31,249 bases of DNA. Origin: Roseiarcus sp035606915. GTDB lineage: Bacteria > Pseudomonadota > Alphaproteobacteria > Rhizobiales > Beijerinckiaceae. The notes under the pieces were generated by a model that saw nothing but the letters and a program-made list of their open reading frames with translations, did no database searches and was not told the DNA's origin. Every line of letters begins with the position of its first letter. Within the stretch, counting starts at the first letter, position 1. The DNA is taken from assembly GCA_035606915.1 (NCBI GenBank), contig DATNDU010000015.1, positions 1 through 31,249 of the forward strand, given 5' to 3'. Below are positions 7,043 to 16,381 of this stretch, in pieces. Made by a program: the position numbers and the translations under genes.

Positions 7043-8442
7043 GCGAGGCGGACCTTCTCGAACGGCTGAGCGCCATCGTCGGCCCCGGCCACGTACTGAC
7101 TGACGCCGAGGCGGTCGCCGGCGCGCTCGTCGAGCCGCGCGGGCTCTATAGCGGGCGGGCGCGCGCCCTGGTGCGGCCGGCGAGCACAGCGGAGGTTTCA
7201 GCCGTCGTCGCCGCTTGCGCCGCGGCGCGCACGCCGATCACGCCGCAGGGCGGCAATACCGGGCTGGTCGGCGGCCAGATCCCGCTCGGGCCGGAGATCG
7301 TGCTGTCGCTGAAGCGGCTCAACCGCGTGCGCGAAGTCGACGCGCTCGCCGATTCGATGATCGTCGAAGCCGGCGTGACGCTCGCCGAGGCGCAGGCCGC
7401 CGCCGAGCGCGTCGACCGGCTGTTTCCGCTGTCGCTGGCCAGCGAAGGCTCGTGCACGATCGGCGGCAATCTCTCCACCAATGCCGGCGGCGTCGCCGTG
7501 CTCGCCTATGGCAATGCGCGGGAGTTGACCACCGGCGTAGAGGTCGTGCTGGCGGACGGGCGCGTCGTCAACGCGCTCTCCAAGCTGCGCAAGGATAACA
7601 CCGGCTACGACTTGAAAGACCTGTTCGTTGGCGCCGAGGGCACGCTCGGGATCATCACCGCGGCGGCGCTTAAGTTGTTCGCGCGGCCGCGCGCGCGGGA
7701 AACCGCGTTCGTCGGGCTCAAAGACCCGGCCGCCGCGCTGGCGCTATTCCGCTCGGCGCGCCAGCATTTCGGCGCCGGCGTGGTCAGTTTCGAGCTGATG
7801 CCGCGCATCGCGCTGGAGTTCGTGCTGCGCCATGCGGCGGGCGGGCGCGATCCGCTCGGCGCCGCGCACCCTTGGTATGTGCTGGTCGAAATCGCCTCGC
7901 AGGTTGCGGGCGGCCTTGCCGACGCGGTTGCCGAATGGCTCGGCGGCGCGGCCGAGGCCGGCCTCGTCGACGACGCCGCGCTCGCCGCCTCCGGCAAGCA
8001 GCGCTCGGCCTTCTGGGCGTTGCGCGAGAACATCTCCGACGTGCAGAAATTCGAGGGCGGCTCGATCAAGCACGACGTCTCGGTTCCCATCGGCGCCGTG
8101 CCCGACTTCCTCGCCGAAGCCAGCGCGGCGGTGTTGCGGCGCACGCCCGGGGCGCGCATCGTCGCCTTCGGCCACATGGGCGACGGCAACATCCACTTCA
8201 ACGTCAGCCAACCCGTCGGGGCCGATAAGGCGGCGTTCCTGGCCGAGTGGGAAGCGATGAACGCGGTCGTACACGCCATCGTCGAACGCTACCAAGGTTC
8301 GTTCTCCGCCGAACACGGCATCGGCCAGCTCAAGCGCGCGTTGCTGGCGCGCAAGAAAGACCCGGCGGCGCTTGACGTGATGCGGCGGCTGAAGGCGGCG
8401 CTCGACCCCGAGGGGCTGCTCAATCCCGGCAAGCTGCTGTAA
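7039..8442 (+). CDS. FAD-linked oxidoreductase, D-2-hydroxyglutarate/D-lactate dehydrogenase type
   Basis: A 467-residue VAO/PCMH-fold flavoprotein. The N-terminal FAD domain contains TPQGGNTGLVGGQIP, the SEGSCTIGGNLSTNAGG phosphate-binding region and GVEVVLADGRVVN. The C-terminal FAD-oxidase domain has FGHMGDGNIHFNV, the metal/substrate histidine motif, and EHGIGQLKR near the end. This set is typical of GlcD, D-lactate and D-2-hydroxyglutarate dehydrogenases, which oxidise D-2-hydroxy acids and pass electrons to quinone, cytochrome or ETF. The EHGIGQLKR ending and the length favour the D-2-hydroxyglutarate group. The TTG start overlaps the upstream stop and has GGAG 9 nt before it. As last gene of the operon it is followed by a terminator, and the MFS protein upstream could supply a hydroxy acid (inference). 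Confidence 0.87.
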   Translation: MSEADLLERLSAIVGPGHVLTDAEAVAGALVEPRGLYSGRARALVRPASTAEVSAVVAACAAARTPITPQGGNTGLVGGQIPLGPEIVLSLKRLNRVREVDALADSMIVEAGVTLAEAQAAAERVDRLFPLSLASEGSCTIGGNLSTNAGGVAVLAYGNARELTTGVEVVLADGRVVNALSKLRKDNTGYDLKDLFVGAEGTLGIITAAALKLFARPRARETAFVGLKDPAAALALFRSARQHFGAGVVSFELMPRIALEFVLRHAAGGRDPLGAAHPWYVLVEIASQVAGGLADAVAEWLGGAAEAGLVDDAALAASGKQRSAFWALRENISDVQKFEGGSIKHDVSVPIGAVPDFLAEASAAVLRRTPGARIVAFGHMGDGNIHFNVSQPVGADKAAFLAEWEAMNAVVHAIVERYQGSFSAEHGIGQLKRALLARKKDPAALDVMRRLKAALDPEGLLNPGKLL

Positions 8443-8443
8443 C

Positions 8444-8465
8444 GCCGCCGGTCGCGGCAATTTTT
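8444..8465 (+). terminator. Intrinsic terminator after the FAD dehydrogenase
   Basis: GCCGC (8444-8448) pairs with GCGGC (8454-8458) across a 5-nt loop, followed by AATTTTT. It begins one base after the stop codon. The stem is short but fully GC and the T-run is good. Confidence 0.6.
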
Positions 8466-8615
8466 CTGACGTCGCGCGGGAACCACACCGCGCTCGGCGC
8501 GTTTGGCGCTTGTGTGCCTCGCGCAAGCGAGTACGACGAGGCTGAGTCCGCCACATCGCGGTCACGATAACGTCATGAGCGGGATCGAAGCTGAGCGTTG
8601 TTGAGCGCGGTGATC

Positions 8616-8644
8616 TTGTTGCAGTGCAGCAATCGCGTTATATA
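8616..8644 (+). promoter_or_regulatory. Sigma-70-type promoter of the small-protein gene
   Basis: TTGTTG (8616-8621), a 17-bp spacer, then TATATA (8639-8644) followed by T. This is one of the best housekeeping promoter matches in the window and sits in an otherwise GC-rich stretch. It lies 52 bp before the ATG at 8697. Confidence 0.6.
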
Positions 8645-8696
8645 TGGGCTGGAAGCGCGATCGTCGTGGGCAAAGGCGATCCAAGGCGAGAAGGCG

Positions 8697-8996
8697 ATGA
8701 ACACGACCTGGAAGACAAAATGGGGTACGCGGCGGGTTCGCAAGGAACCGCCGACGCTTGAGGAGGCGCTGATCGCCGCCGAGGCGATGGCGGATGATTC
8801 CGAATCGCGCGCGGCGATCGCCGCTGAGCTTATGGGCGCGCCGCTTGAAGAGGTGCGCGCGATGCTGGCGCGCCAGCAGGCGCAGACGCGCGGTCGCGCG
8901 ACGCTGGTCAACGGCCGCACCCGCGCCGTCGTCGTCGAGTACAAGCGCCCGCGCATGATGGCGCGGCCGATGGCCGGGCCGATGGGCCGTCGCTGA
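8697..8996 (+). CDS. Small conserved-looking protein of unknown function
   Basis: A 99-residue basic protein. The N-terminus is MNTTWKTKWGTRRVRKEPP. An alanine-rich helical middle follows (TLEEALIAAEAM, ESRAAIAAELMGAPLEEVRAMLARQQ). The tail is Met/Arg/Pro-rich (RPRMMARPMAGPMGRR). No signal peptide or membrane span is seen. I recall similar short proteins annotated as hypothetical in Hyphomicrobiales, but no function. The start is chosen for AGGCGAGAAGG just upstream. The gene has its own strong promoter and is transcribed toward the ABC exporter 70 bp later. The helical segment could mediate protein contacts, and the basic ends could touch nucleic acid or membrane; both are guesses. Confidence 0.7.
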   Translation: MNTTWKTKWGTRRVRKEPPTLEEALIAAEAMADDSESRAAIAAELMGAPLEEVRAMLARQQAQTRGRATLVNGRTRAVVVEYKRPRMMARPMAGPMGRR

Positions 8997-9066
8997 GCCT
9001 CGCGGGTCTCTGAAGCGCCGCGCAGCAAATTGCCGCGCGGCGAGCGGGCGTGTATGAGGCCGCTCC

Positions 9067-10866
<1,800 letters not shown>

Positions 10867-11001
10867 AATGCCTGATATCGCGTTGACGTCGCGCACAGGC
10901 TGAGCGCGCAAAACGGCGTCCGGCGGCACGCGTTAACCTTCGAAATTAGCGGCTTGGCGGCCGAACATACGCCACTCTGCCCAACGCGCAGGGGGTTCAG
11001 A

Positions 11002-11481
11002 ATGACGATGAAAGCGACGATCGAAGCGTTCGACGGGCGGGCCGAGGGGGCCCGTCGCCGGATCGAGGTGAGTGAGGAGCGCATCGTCATCGCGCGCCGC
11101 GTCGGCGGCGTCGAGATGCGCGTCGCGCTGGAGCCGCGGCAGTATCGCGGCGTCGGGCTTGCGGTTCTGGTCGCCGAGGCGACGGATTTTCTCTACCAGG
11201 TGCGGCTCATCCACGCCGATCCCGATCTCTGCGTGACGCTCGCCGATTGCGGGCAGGAGGAGGCGGCGCGCGCTTTATGGCGGCGCTGGGCGGCGGCGCT
11301 CGGCCTGCCGCGTCTGGTCGAAAGGACCGACGGCGAATTCGAGATCGACCGCACGGCGCCGTCCGATCAGCCGTTTGAGCGTCGTCGCGGGCGGGCGACG
11401 CTCAAACGCCGCAACCGTTTCCTCGCCCGCCGCAAGATGGGGCGCCTGGTCGCCGCCGCTTGCGGGTGCGCCGACGGCTGA
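11002..11481 (+). CDS. DUF6101-like protein
   Basis: A 159-residue soluble protein. The first two thirds alternate strands and helices (IEVSEERIVIARRVGGVEMRV, a VALEPRQYRGVGLAV stretch, LCVTLADCGQEEAARALWRRWAAALGLPRLVE). The end is a basic run, RRRGRATLKRRNRFLARRKMG. This layout matches the alphaproteobacterial DUF6101 family as I remember it, whose function is unknown. The basic tail might contact nucleic acid or acidic lipids. The ATG at 11002 has GGGGG about 8 nt upstream, and the frame open from 10954 adds nothing conserved. The stop codon lies inside a palindrome shared with the convergent glycosyltransferase gene. Confidence 0.7.
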   Translation: MTMKATIEAFDGRAEGARRRIEVSEERIVIARRVGGVEMRVALEPRQYRGVGLAVLVAEATDFLYQVRLIHADPDLCVTLADCGQEEAARALWRRWAAALGLPRLVERTDGEFEIDRTAPSDQPFERRRGRATLKRRNRFLARRKMGRLVAAACGCADG

Positions 11482-11488
11482 AGCCGTC
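11473..11488. terminator. Bidirectional hairpin between convergent genes
   Basis: GACGGCT (11473-11479) and AGCCGTC (11482-11488) form a compact hairpin. It contains the TGA of the plus-strand gene (11479-11481) and overlaps the minus-strand TGA (11487-11489). No T-run follows on either strand, so its efficiency as a terminator is uncertain. Confidence 0.45.
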
Positions 11489-13061
11489 ACCCCACGGTCT
11501 CGCTGTCCGCCAGCGCAGGGACCGCCGCCTTGGGCGGCGACAGGCCCAATTGCTGGAGGAAATCGCGCACGCGCTGCGACATGGCGCCGATCACGAAGCG
11601 CTCCATCACCCGGCGCTTCAACTGGAGCGCCCGTTGCTGGCTTTCCTGCGGCGCCGCGATGACTGTCATCACCGCCGCGACCAGCGTGTCCTCTTTGTAG
11701 GGGTCGAAATAATAGGCGTCGTCGCCGGCGACTTCGCGGAACACCTCGATGTCGGAGCAGATGACGGGTTTGCCATAGGCCGCGCCTTCGGTGATCGGGA
11801 TGCCGAAGCCTTCGGTGAAGCTCGGGAAGACCAACCCGTCCGCCTTCGAGAGAATGCGCGATTTCTCGCCCTCGGGAATATAGCCGGTGAAGCGGATGTG
11901 GCCGATGTCGTTGGGGTTGTCGCCGACATAGCGGCGGCCGTCGACATTGCCGAGGACGACCATGTTCGCCCGTCCCTTCAACGCCGTGAACGCCTTGATC
12001 AGGATCGAGATGTTCTTTCGCGGCTCGTCCGAGACCACGGTGACGAAATACGGCAGCCGCGAATCCCAGCCGAGACGCAGATAGGTGTTCTGGATCTGCT
12101 CGCGGCGCTGGAAGCGCGCCCCCAGCATGATGCGTTTCTCGATCAGGTTGTCGACGATCTTTTCGTTGTCGAGATGCTCCTGCAACTCGACGCTCGCTTC
12201 GAGGTTCTTCAACTCCTCGGGGGCATAGCGCCGCGCCAACGCATCCGGCTCCTGGTTCGCTCGCCCGATGACCGATTTGCGCAGCGACGGATGCAGGATG
12301 AAGCTATTCCTCATTTTGTAGTTGGGAAACCCGGCGGCGAAGCATCGGCGCGAATATTCCGACACGAAAGCGAAATTCGGCGACAACGCCAACATCGCCT
12401 CCAGCTTGCGCAGGAACAAGTTGCGCCAATACGGATTCATCATCGGATCGCGGATCGGGATGATGTCGTGCACAACGGAGATGATGCGCTTCGAATCGAT
12501 CCCGGAAATCTTGAAATACATCGGCGTATCGACGACGACGAGGTCGTAGCCGGAAGCGTCGATGGTCGACGGCGGCAGGCCCCAGCCGGCGCGCACGACC
12601 ATTTCCGTGTACACCGACGGCGCGATGACGAAATTGTCCGGCATCGACAAATGCCAGGCTTCGGCGGGAATGAAATCGACCAGCGCGGGATCGTTTTCGA
12701 CGCGCTGGCGCTGGCCGCCGAGCAAGCGCACCTTGGCGATATAGGTCCAGGCCCGCATTTTCAGCGCCAAGCCGAGCGCATAGCGGGCTTCGGCGCGGCT
12801 GCTGATCCAGCCCGTATTGTAGCCGCGCCGGCCGAAGAACCGGAACACCTCGGCCAGACTCACTGACTTGCGGGTGACGGCGAGATCGACCACCTTGGAT
12901 TGCAATTTATCGGCCATCCACCCCTGCGAAGGACGCTCGACAAGCAAATCCACCGTGCCGCCCAAGCCCTGCAAGATCTCGATGAAGGACATGCTGAAGT
13001 TGTGGATGCCGCGCTGCTCAATGGGGGCGCCGAGGCTATCGCTGACAAACAGAACCTTCAC
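11487..13061 (-). CDS. GT4-family glycosyltransferase (surface polysaccharide)
   Basis: A 524-residue GT-B-fold glycosyltransferase. The N-terminus VKVLFVSDSLGAP is a Rossmann start. HDIIP lies at about 198-202, the hinge motif VVSDEPRKN at about 342-350, and the donor-site motif EGFGIPITE at about 417-425 (E-x7-E of GT4), followed by PVICSDIEVFREV. It should transfer a sugar from a nucleotide sugar during polysaccharide assembly in the cytosol. Donor and acceptor are unknown. GTG 13061 is preferred because GGAGG lies 5 nt upstream and the extra residues of the longer frame are non-conserved. It is last in the export operon, 78 bp after the other glycosyltransferase, behind a candidate terminator. 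Confidence 0.85.
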   Translation of the reverse strand: MKVLFVSDSLGAPIEQRGIHNFSMSFIEILQGLGGTVDLLVERPSQGWMADKLQSKVVDLAVTRKSVSLAEVFRFFGRRGYNTGWISSRAEARYALGLALKMRAWTYIAKVRLLGGQRQRVENDPALVDFIPAEAWHLSMPDNFVIAPSVYTEMVVRAGWGLPPSTIDASGYDLVVVDTPMYFKISGIDSKRIISVVHDIIPIRDPMMNPYWRNLFLRKLEAMLALSPNFAFVSEYSRRCFAAGFPNYKMRNSFILHPSLRKSVIGRANQEPDALARRYAPEELKNLEASVELQEHLDNEKIVDNLIEKRIMLGARFQRREQIQNTYLRLGWDSRLPYFVTVVSDEPRKNISILIKAFTALKGRANMVVLGNVDGRRYVGDNPNDIGHIRFTGYIPEGEKSRILSKADGLVFPSFTEGFGIPITEGAAYGKPVICSDIEVFREVAGDDAYYFDPYKEDTLVAAVMTVIAAPQESQQRALQLKRRVMERFVIGAMSQRVRDFLQQLGLSPPKAAVPALADSETVG

Positions 13062-13103
13062 CTGATCCTCCGCAATGGGAGCAAAGAACCGCGGCCCCCG
13101 GCG

Positions 13104-13136
13104 CAAAACACCAACCGGCCGGCGTTGCGCCGGCCG
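13104..13136 (-). terminator. Attenuator-like hairpin between the two glycosyltransferase genes
   Basis: On the minus strand a 9-bp perfect GC stem (13128-13136 with 13116-13124, 3-nt loop) is followed by GTTGGTGTTTTGC. It looks like an intrinsic terminator placed inside the operon. It may lower expression of the last glycosyltransferase. Confidence 0.5.
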
Positions 13137-13139
13137 CCC

Positions 13140-14408
13140 TCACAGGCTCTGCAAGAACGCCTCCAGCGCCTCGAAATAGGCGCCGGCGTCGGGGCCGCGA
13201 TAGCCGGCCGCCCGCGCTCGCGCCTGCCGCGCCGGCGCCGAGCCTTTGTCGGCCAGCGCCCGCACCGCCTCGCGCCACGCCGCCCCGTCGGTGGCGCCGA
13301 GCAATATCGCGCAGCCGCGCGACACCTCGCGGAAGATCGGCAGGTCGGACGCCAGCACGGGAACGCCGAGCCCCAGCGCCTCGACCAGCGGCAGGCCGTA
13401 ACCCTCGGCGAACGAGGGCGCAAGCAGGGCCCGCGCATTGCGCAGCAGCCGGCGCAACGCCGCATCGCCGAGCCCGGCGGCCTCGACGACGTAGCCTTCG
13501 AGCGCCCGCGCGCGATCGAGCGCCGCGCAGGTCTCGGCGTTGAGCCAGCCGCGGCCGCCGACGACGACCAGCTTCGGCGGCCGCTCGCCGGCCTCGATCA
13601 TCGCCCGCCAGATGTTGAGCAGAGCGAGATGGTTCTTGCGCGGCTCGATGGCGCCGAGGACGACGAAATAGGGCGCGGCGGCGAGTTCGGCGTCCTCCTC
13701 GTCCGCCCCCGGGTTGGCCTGCAACGGCGACGGCAGCGGCCACACGAATAGCGCGGGATCGCGCCCACGCCGGCGCAGTTCCGCCCGCAGGCGCTCGGCC
13801 ACCGTCTCGCTCGACACCAGGATGGCGCGCGCCAGCTCGAACAGGGTCGCGACGCGGCGCTCGAACATCTCTTCATGGCCGGCGGGCCAGAACTCGGGAT
13901 AATCGAGCGGCAGCAGATCGTGCAGGAAGAACGCCGGCTTGACGTCGGGACGGTCGGCCAGCCAACGGAAATGCGTGCGTCGCTCCAGCGCATGCTGGGC
14001 GACATTGAGATAGACCGCGCCCCGTGGCGCCTCGCGTCTTGACAGCAGCTTGTAGCGCCCGATGCGGGCGCGTCGAACGATTTCGCGCCGCCAGGCCAGG
14101 GGCGGGCGCGGCGCCCATGTCTGCTGCGTCTCCTGCGTCACGCCGAGAAGAAAATTCCGCAGCCGCGCCAAACCGGGGTCGCTCGATGCCTGCCCGCGCC
14201 AGCGGTTTTCGGCCCGCGCCACCACCGCCGCAAGCTCCGAAGCCTCAAGCAGGCTCGGCCGGCTGACGCCGTAATGCACGGCGCCGGCGAGGCGCGGCGA
14301 GCGCGACAGCGCGCGCGCATACATCAGGTCGACGCGATCGATGCCGGACGGCGCGCCGATCTCGGCGCGGTGCGACAGATGCGTCAGGTCGTATAATACC
14401 GGGCTCAA
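13140..14408 (-). CDS. GT4-family glycosyltransferase
   Basis: A 422-residue GT-B glycosyltransferase. The N-terminus has LYDLTHL and GIDRVDLMYARAL at 22-34, typical of a group of GT4 enzymes in alphaproteobacterial polysaccharide loci. Further motifs are HDLLP (163-167), GAIEPRKNH (252-260) and EGYGLPLVE (335-343, the E-x7-E catalytic pair), then PVLASDLPIFREV. It is related to the next gene downstream, but only in these motifs. TTG 14408 is chosen because it overlaps the KpsT-type gene's stop (TTGA) and lies directly before the conserved LYDLTHL; the long upstream open frame is a shadow of the ATPase gene. No good Shine-Dalgarno is present, so it should depend on translational coupling. The acceptor and sugar are unknown. 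Confidence 0.83.
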   Translation of the reverse strand: MSPVLYDLTHLSHRAEIGAPSGIDRVDLMYARALSRSPRLAGAVHYGVSRPSLLEASELAAVVARAENRWRGQASSDPGLARLRNFLLGVTQETQQTWAPRPPLAWRREIVRRARIGRYKLLSRREAPRGAVYLNVAQHALERRTHFRWLADRPDVKPAFFLHDLLPLDYPEFWPAGHEEMFERRVATLFELARAILVSSETVAERLRAELRRRGRDPALFVWPLPSPLQANPGADEEDAELAAAPYFVVLGAIEPRKNHLALLNIWRAMIEAGERPPKLVVVGGRGWLNAETCAALDRARALEGYVVEAAGLGDAALRRLLRNARALLAPSFAEGYGLPLVEALGLGVPVLASDLPIFREVSRGCAILLGATDGAAWREAVRALADKGSAPARQARARAAGYRGPDAGAYFEALEAFLQSL

Positions 14409-15157
14409 AGGGAGCCGTATATCTGAAGCGCGAAATCTACGTCGTCGAATACGCGGCCGCGTCCGGATTTCAAGATCAGCGCCTTGTTGCAATATTCTTT
14501 GATGATATTGGTGTCGTGACTGACGAGAATCATGGCGCAATGTTTGCGGCGGACGAACAGGGCGTCGTAGCATTTTTCTCGGAAGCGGGCGTCGCCGACG
14601 GAAATCACCTCGTCGATGAGAAAGCACTCGAAATCGACCGCCAGGGTCAGCCCGAATGCGAGGCGGGCCCGCATGCCCGAGGAATAGGTCTTCACCGGCA
14701 GGTAGAGCAGCCGCCCAAGTTCGGCGAAATCGTCGACGAACTCCACCGCGTCCTGGATCGGCACGCCGTAAAGGCGGGCGATGAAGCGGATATTGTCGAG
14801 CCCGCTCATCGTCGACTCGAAGCCGCCGGCGAAAGCGATCGGCCACGACATGAAGAGATCGCGCGCGACATGGCCGGATGATGGCGGCTCAACGCCGCCG
14901 ATGATCTTGACCAGGGTCGATTTGCCGGCGCCGTTCTTGCCGAGCACGGCGATTTTCTCGCCCTGAGCGACGTCGAAGGAGACGCCGTCGAGCACGCGCC
15001 TGACGCCAACGGCGGTGTGATATTCCTTGACGATCTCGCGCATCTCGATCCGGCGCGGCGCGTGCGGGTTGGCGAAAGGCTCCGGCTGGACGCCTAGATC
15101 CTCGACTTGCGGCGTCCGGCGCAGCCAGTTGCGGGCGATGCGGGCGGGAAGATTCAC
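14405..15157 (-). CDS. KpsT-type polysaccharide-export ABC ATPase
   Basis: A 250-residue ATPase subunit. Walker A is GKNGAGKST (73-81), followed by the KpsT/Wzt-type Q-loop region FAGGFESTMSGLDNIRF (109-125). The signature is YSSGMRARL (158-166), Walker B CFLIDE (178-183), then ISVGDARFREKC, and the H-loop is His214. Proteins of this kind energise export of capsule or O-antigen chains together with an ABC-2 permease (KpsM/Wzm). It has about 40 N-terminal residues more than E. coli KpsT and lacks the C-terminal carbohydrate-binding domain of Wzt. GTG 15157 overlaps the KpsE-type stop (GTGA). The cognate permease gene is not in this operon, which is unusual. Confidence 0.88.
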   Translation of the reverse strand: MNLPARIARNWLRRTPQVEDLGVQPEPFANPHAPRRIEMREIVKEYHTAVGVRRVLDGVSFDVAQGEKIAVLGKNGAGKSTLVKIIGGVEPPSSGHVARDLFMSWPIAFAGGFESTMSGLDNIRFIARLYGVPIQDAVEFVDDFAELGRLLYLPVKTYSSGMRARLAFGLTLAVDFECFLIDEVISVGDARFREKCYDALFVRRKHCAMILVSHDTNIIKEYCNKALILKSGRGRVFDDVDFALQIYGSL

Positions 15158-16353
15158 GGCAGATGCTCGCGCACGTTCTTCAACAGCGCGCGCAACACCG
15201 AATAGCCGGCGAGGCTGATCGCCGCGATGACGAGAATGTAGAGCAGTCGGCGCGGCTGCGCGGCCTGGTCGGGCGCATCGGGATCGACGACGGTCTGCAA
15301 ATAGAAATGCTGGCGCGCCAAATCCTGGCGCGCCTTGTCATAGGCCGCCAACGCCGATTCCAATTGCCTGGAGGCCAGGGTGCGATCAAGCATGATGCGG
15401 TCGAAATCGGCGAACTTGGCCGAAAGCGAGTTCTGCTTGCCGGCCATCCGCTGCCGCTCCGCCGCGATCTGAACGCGCAACGCCTCGACCGTGCTGTTGA
15501 GCGCGGCGATCTGCGGCGCGCGCGGCGCAAGGGTGGTGGTTTCGGCCAGATGGCTCTCGGCGCTCGACAGCCGCGTCATCAAGGCGCCGATGCGGGTCAG
15601 CGTGTCGGCGACCTCCTTGTTGGGGTCGAGCACGTTCTCGGTGTTGCGATAGGCGGTGAGGCGGGCCTCGATCTCGGCGAATTTCGCCTTCTGCTCTTCG
15701 ACGTCATGCGCCGCCACGACTAGCGAATCGCTGAAGATGTGCTGGTTGAGGCGGTTGACGAAGGCCTCGGCGTTGCGCAGCATCGCCTTGTTGAGCGCCC
15801 TGGCGTCCTGCGGCGTGAAGCCGATCGTGCGCAGCCGCGCGATGCCGCTGTCGGTGTCGATGCGCAGATCGGCGAAATTCTGGAAATGGCGATAGAGTTG
15901 CTCGCGGGTGTCGCGGGTGAAGACATTCGGAAAGCGATTGATGAAATCGGCCTGCGGCCGCGACAGCATGGCTTTCAGGCCGTCGTCGCGCACCAGCGCG
16001 TCAACGGCGTCGCGCGAGGTCAGATATTCGCCGACCGCATAGGTTTCGTCGCTGGCGCGGGTCACTTTGGAGTCGGTCAGCAGGCTCGCCATATTGCCCA
16101 TGTCGTTGGAAGCGACGTTGCGCACCATGAACTGGGATTCCGAGACATAGCGCGGCGCGGCGATGATGAGCAGATAAATAGCCGCCAGCGCGATCGGCAG
16201 CGCCAGGGTGGCGATCTCAAGACCGAAGCGGCGATGCAGCGGCTGCGGCGCCTGGGTCTTCTCGGGCTGCCACCAATTGTCGACGACCAGTTCGCCCTTG
16301 GAATGGACGGGCTGCAACTCGATCTCGTTGATGCGCGGCGGGTCGGCGATCAT
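15154..16353 (-). CDS. KpsE/CtrB-type capsule export co-polymerase protein (second copy)
   Basis: A 399-residue inner-membrane periplasmic adaptor. TM1 is about residues 47-66, followed by APRYVSESQFMVR, the usual KpsE/BexC/CtrB boundary. A long periplasmic part follows with helical coiled-coil character (VEEQKAKFAEIEARL, LNSTVEALRVQIAAERQRM, ASRQLESALAAYDKARQDL). TM2 is near 370-388, preceded by PRRLLYIL. Such proteins bridge the ABC exporter to the outer-membrane channel. ATG 16353 is preferred (GAGGGG upstream, 28 bp after the previous stop); the longer frame overlaps the first copy and is GC shadow. It is clearly diverged from the first copy, so this is an old paralogue pair rather than a recent duplication. 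Confidence 0.86.
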   Translation of the reverse strand: MIADPPRINEIELQPVHSKGELVVDNWWQPEKTQAPQPLHRRFGLEIATLALPIALAAIYLLIIAAPRYVSESQFMVRNVASNDMGNMASLLTDSKVTRASDETYAVGEYLTSRDAVDALVRDDGLKAMLSRPQADFINRFPNVFTRDTREQLYRHFQNFADLRIDTDSGIARLRTIGFTPQDARALNKAMLRNAEAFVNRLNQHIFSDSLVVAAHDVEEQKAKFAEIEARLTAYRNTENVLDPNKEVADTLTRIGALMTRLSSAESHLAETTTLAPRAPQIAALNSTVEALRVQIAAERQRMAGKQNSLSAKFADFDRIMLDRTLASRQLESALAAYDKARQDLARQHFYLQTVVDPDAPDQAAQPRRLLYILVIAAISLAGYSVLRALLKNVREHLP

Positions 16354-16381
16354 CGCCGCGCGCCCCTCGTCGGCGCGGATT

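Noticed and set aside
8518..8531. CTCGC-GCAA-GCGAG mini-hairpin in the gap before the small-protein gene
   Set aside because: Five-bp stem without promoter or T-run; too weak to call an RNA gene.
11460..12866. 468-codon plus-strand open frame opposite a glycosyltransferase
   Set aside because: Product is Asp/Arg/Val-rich without motifs; the minus strand has the GT4 signatures.
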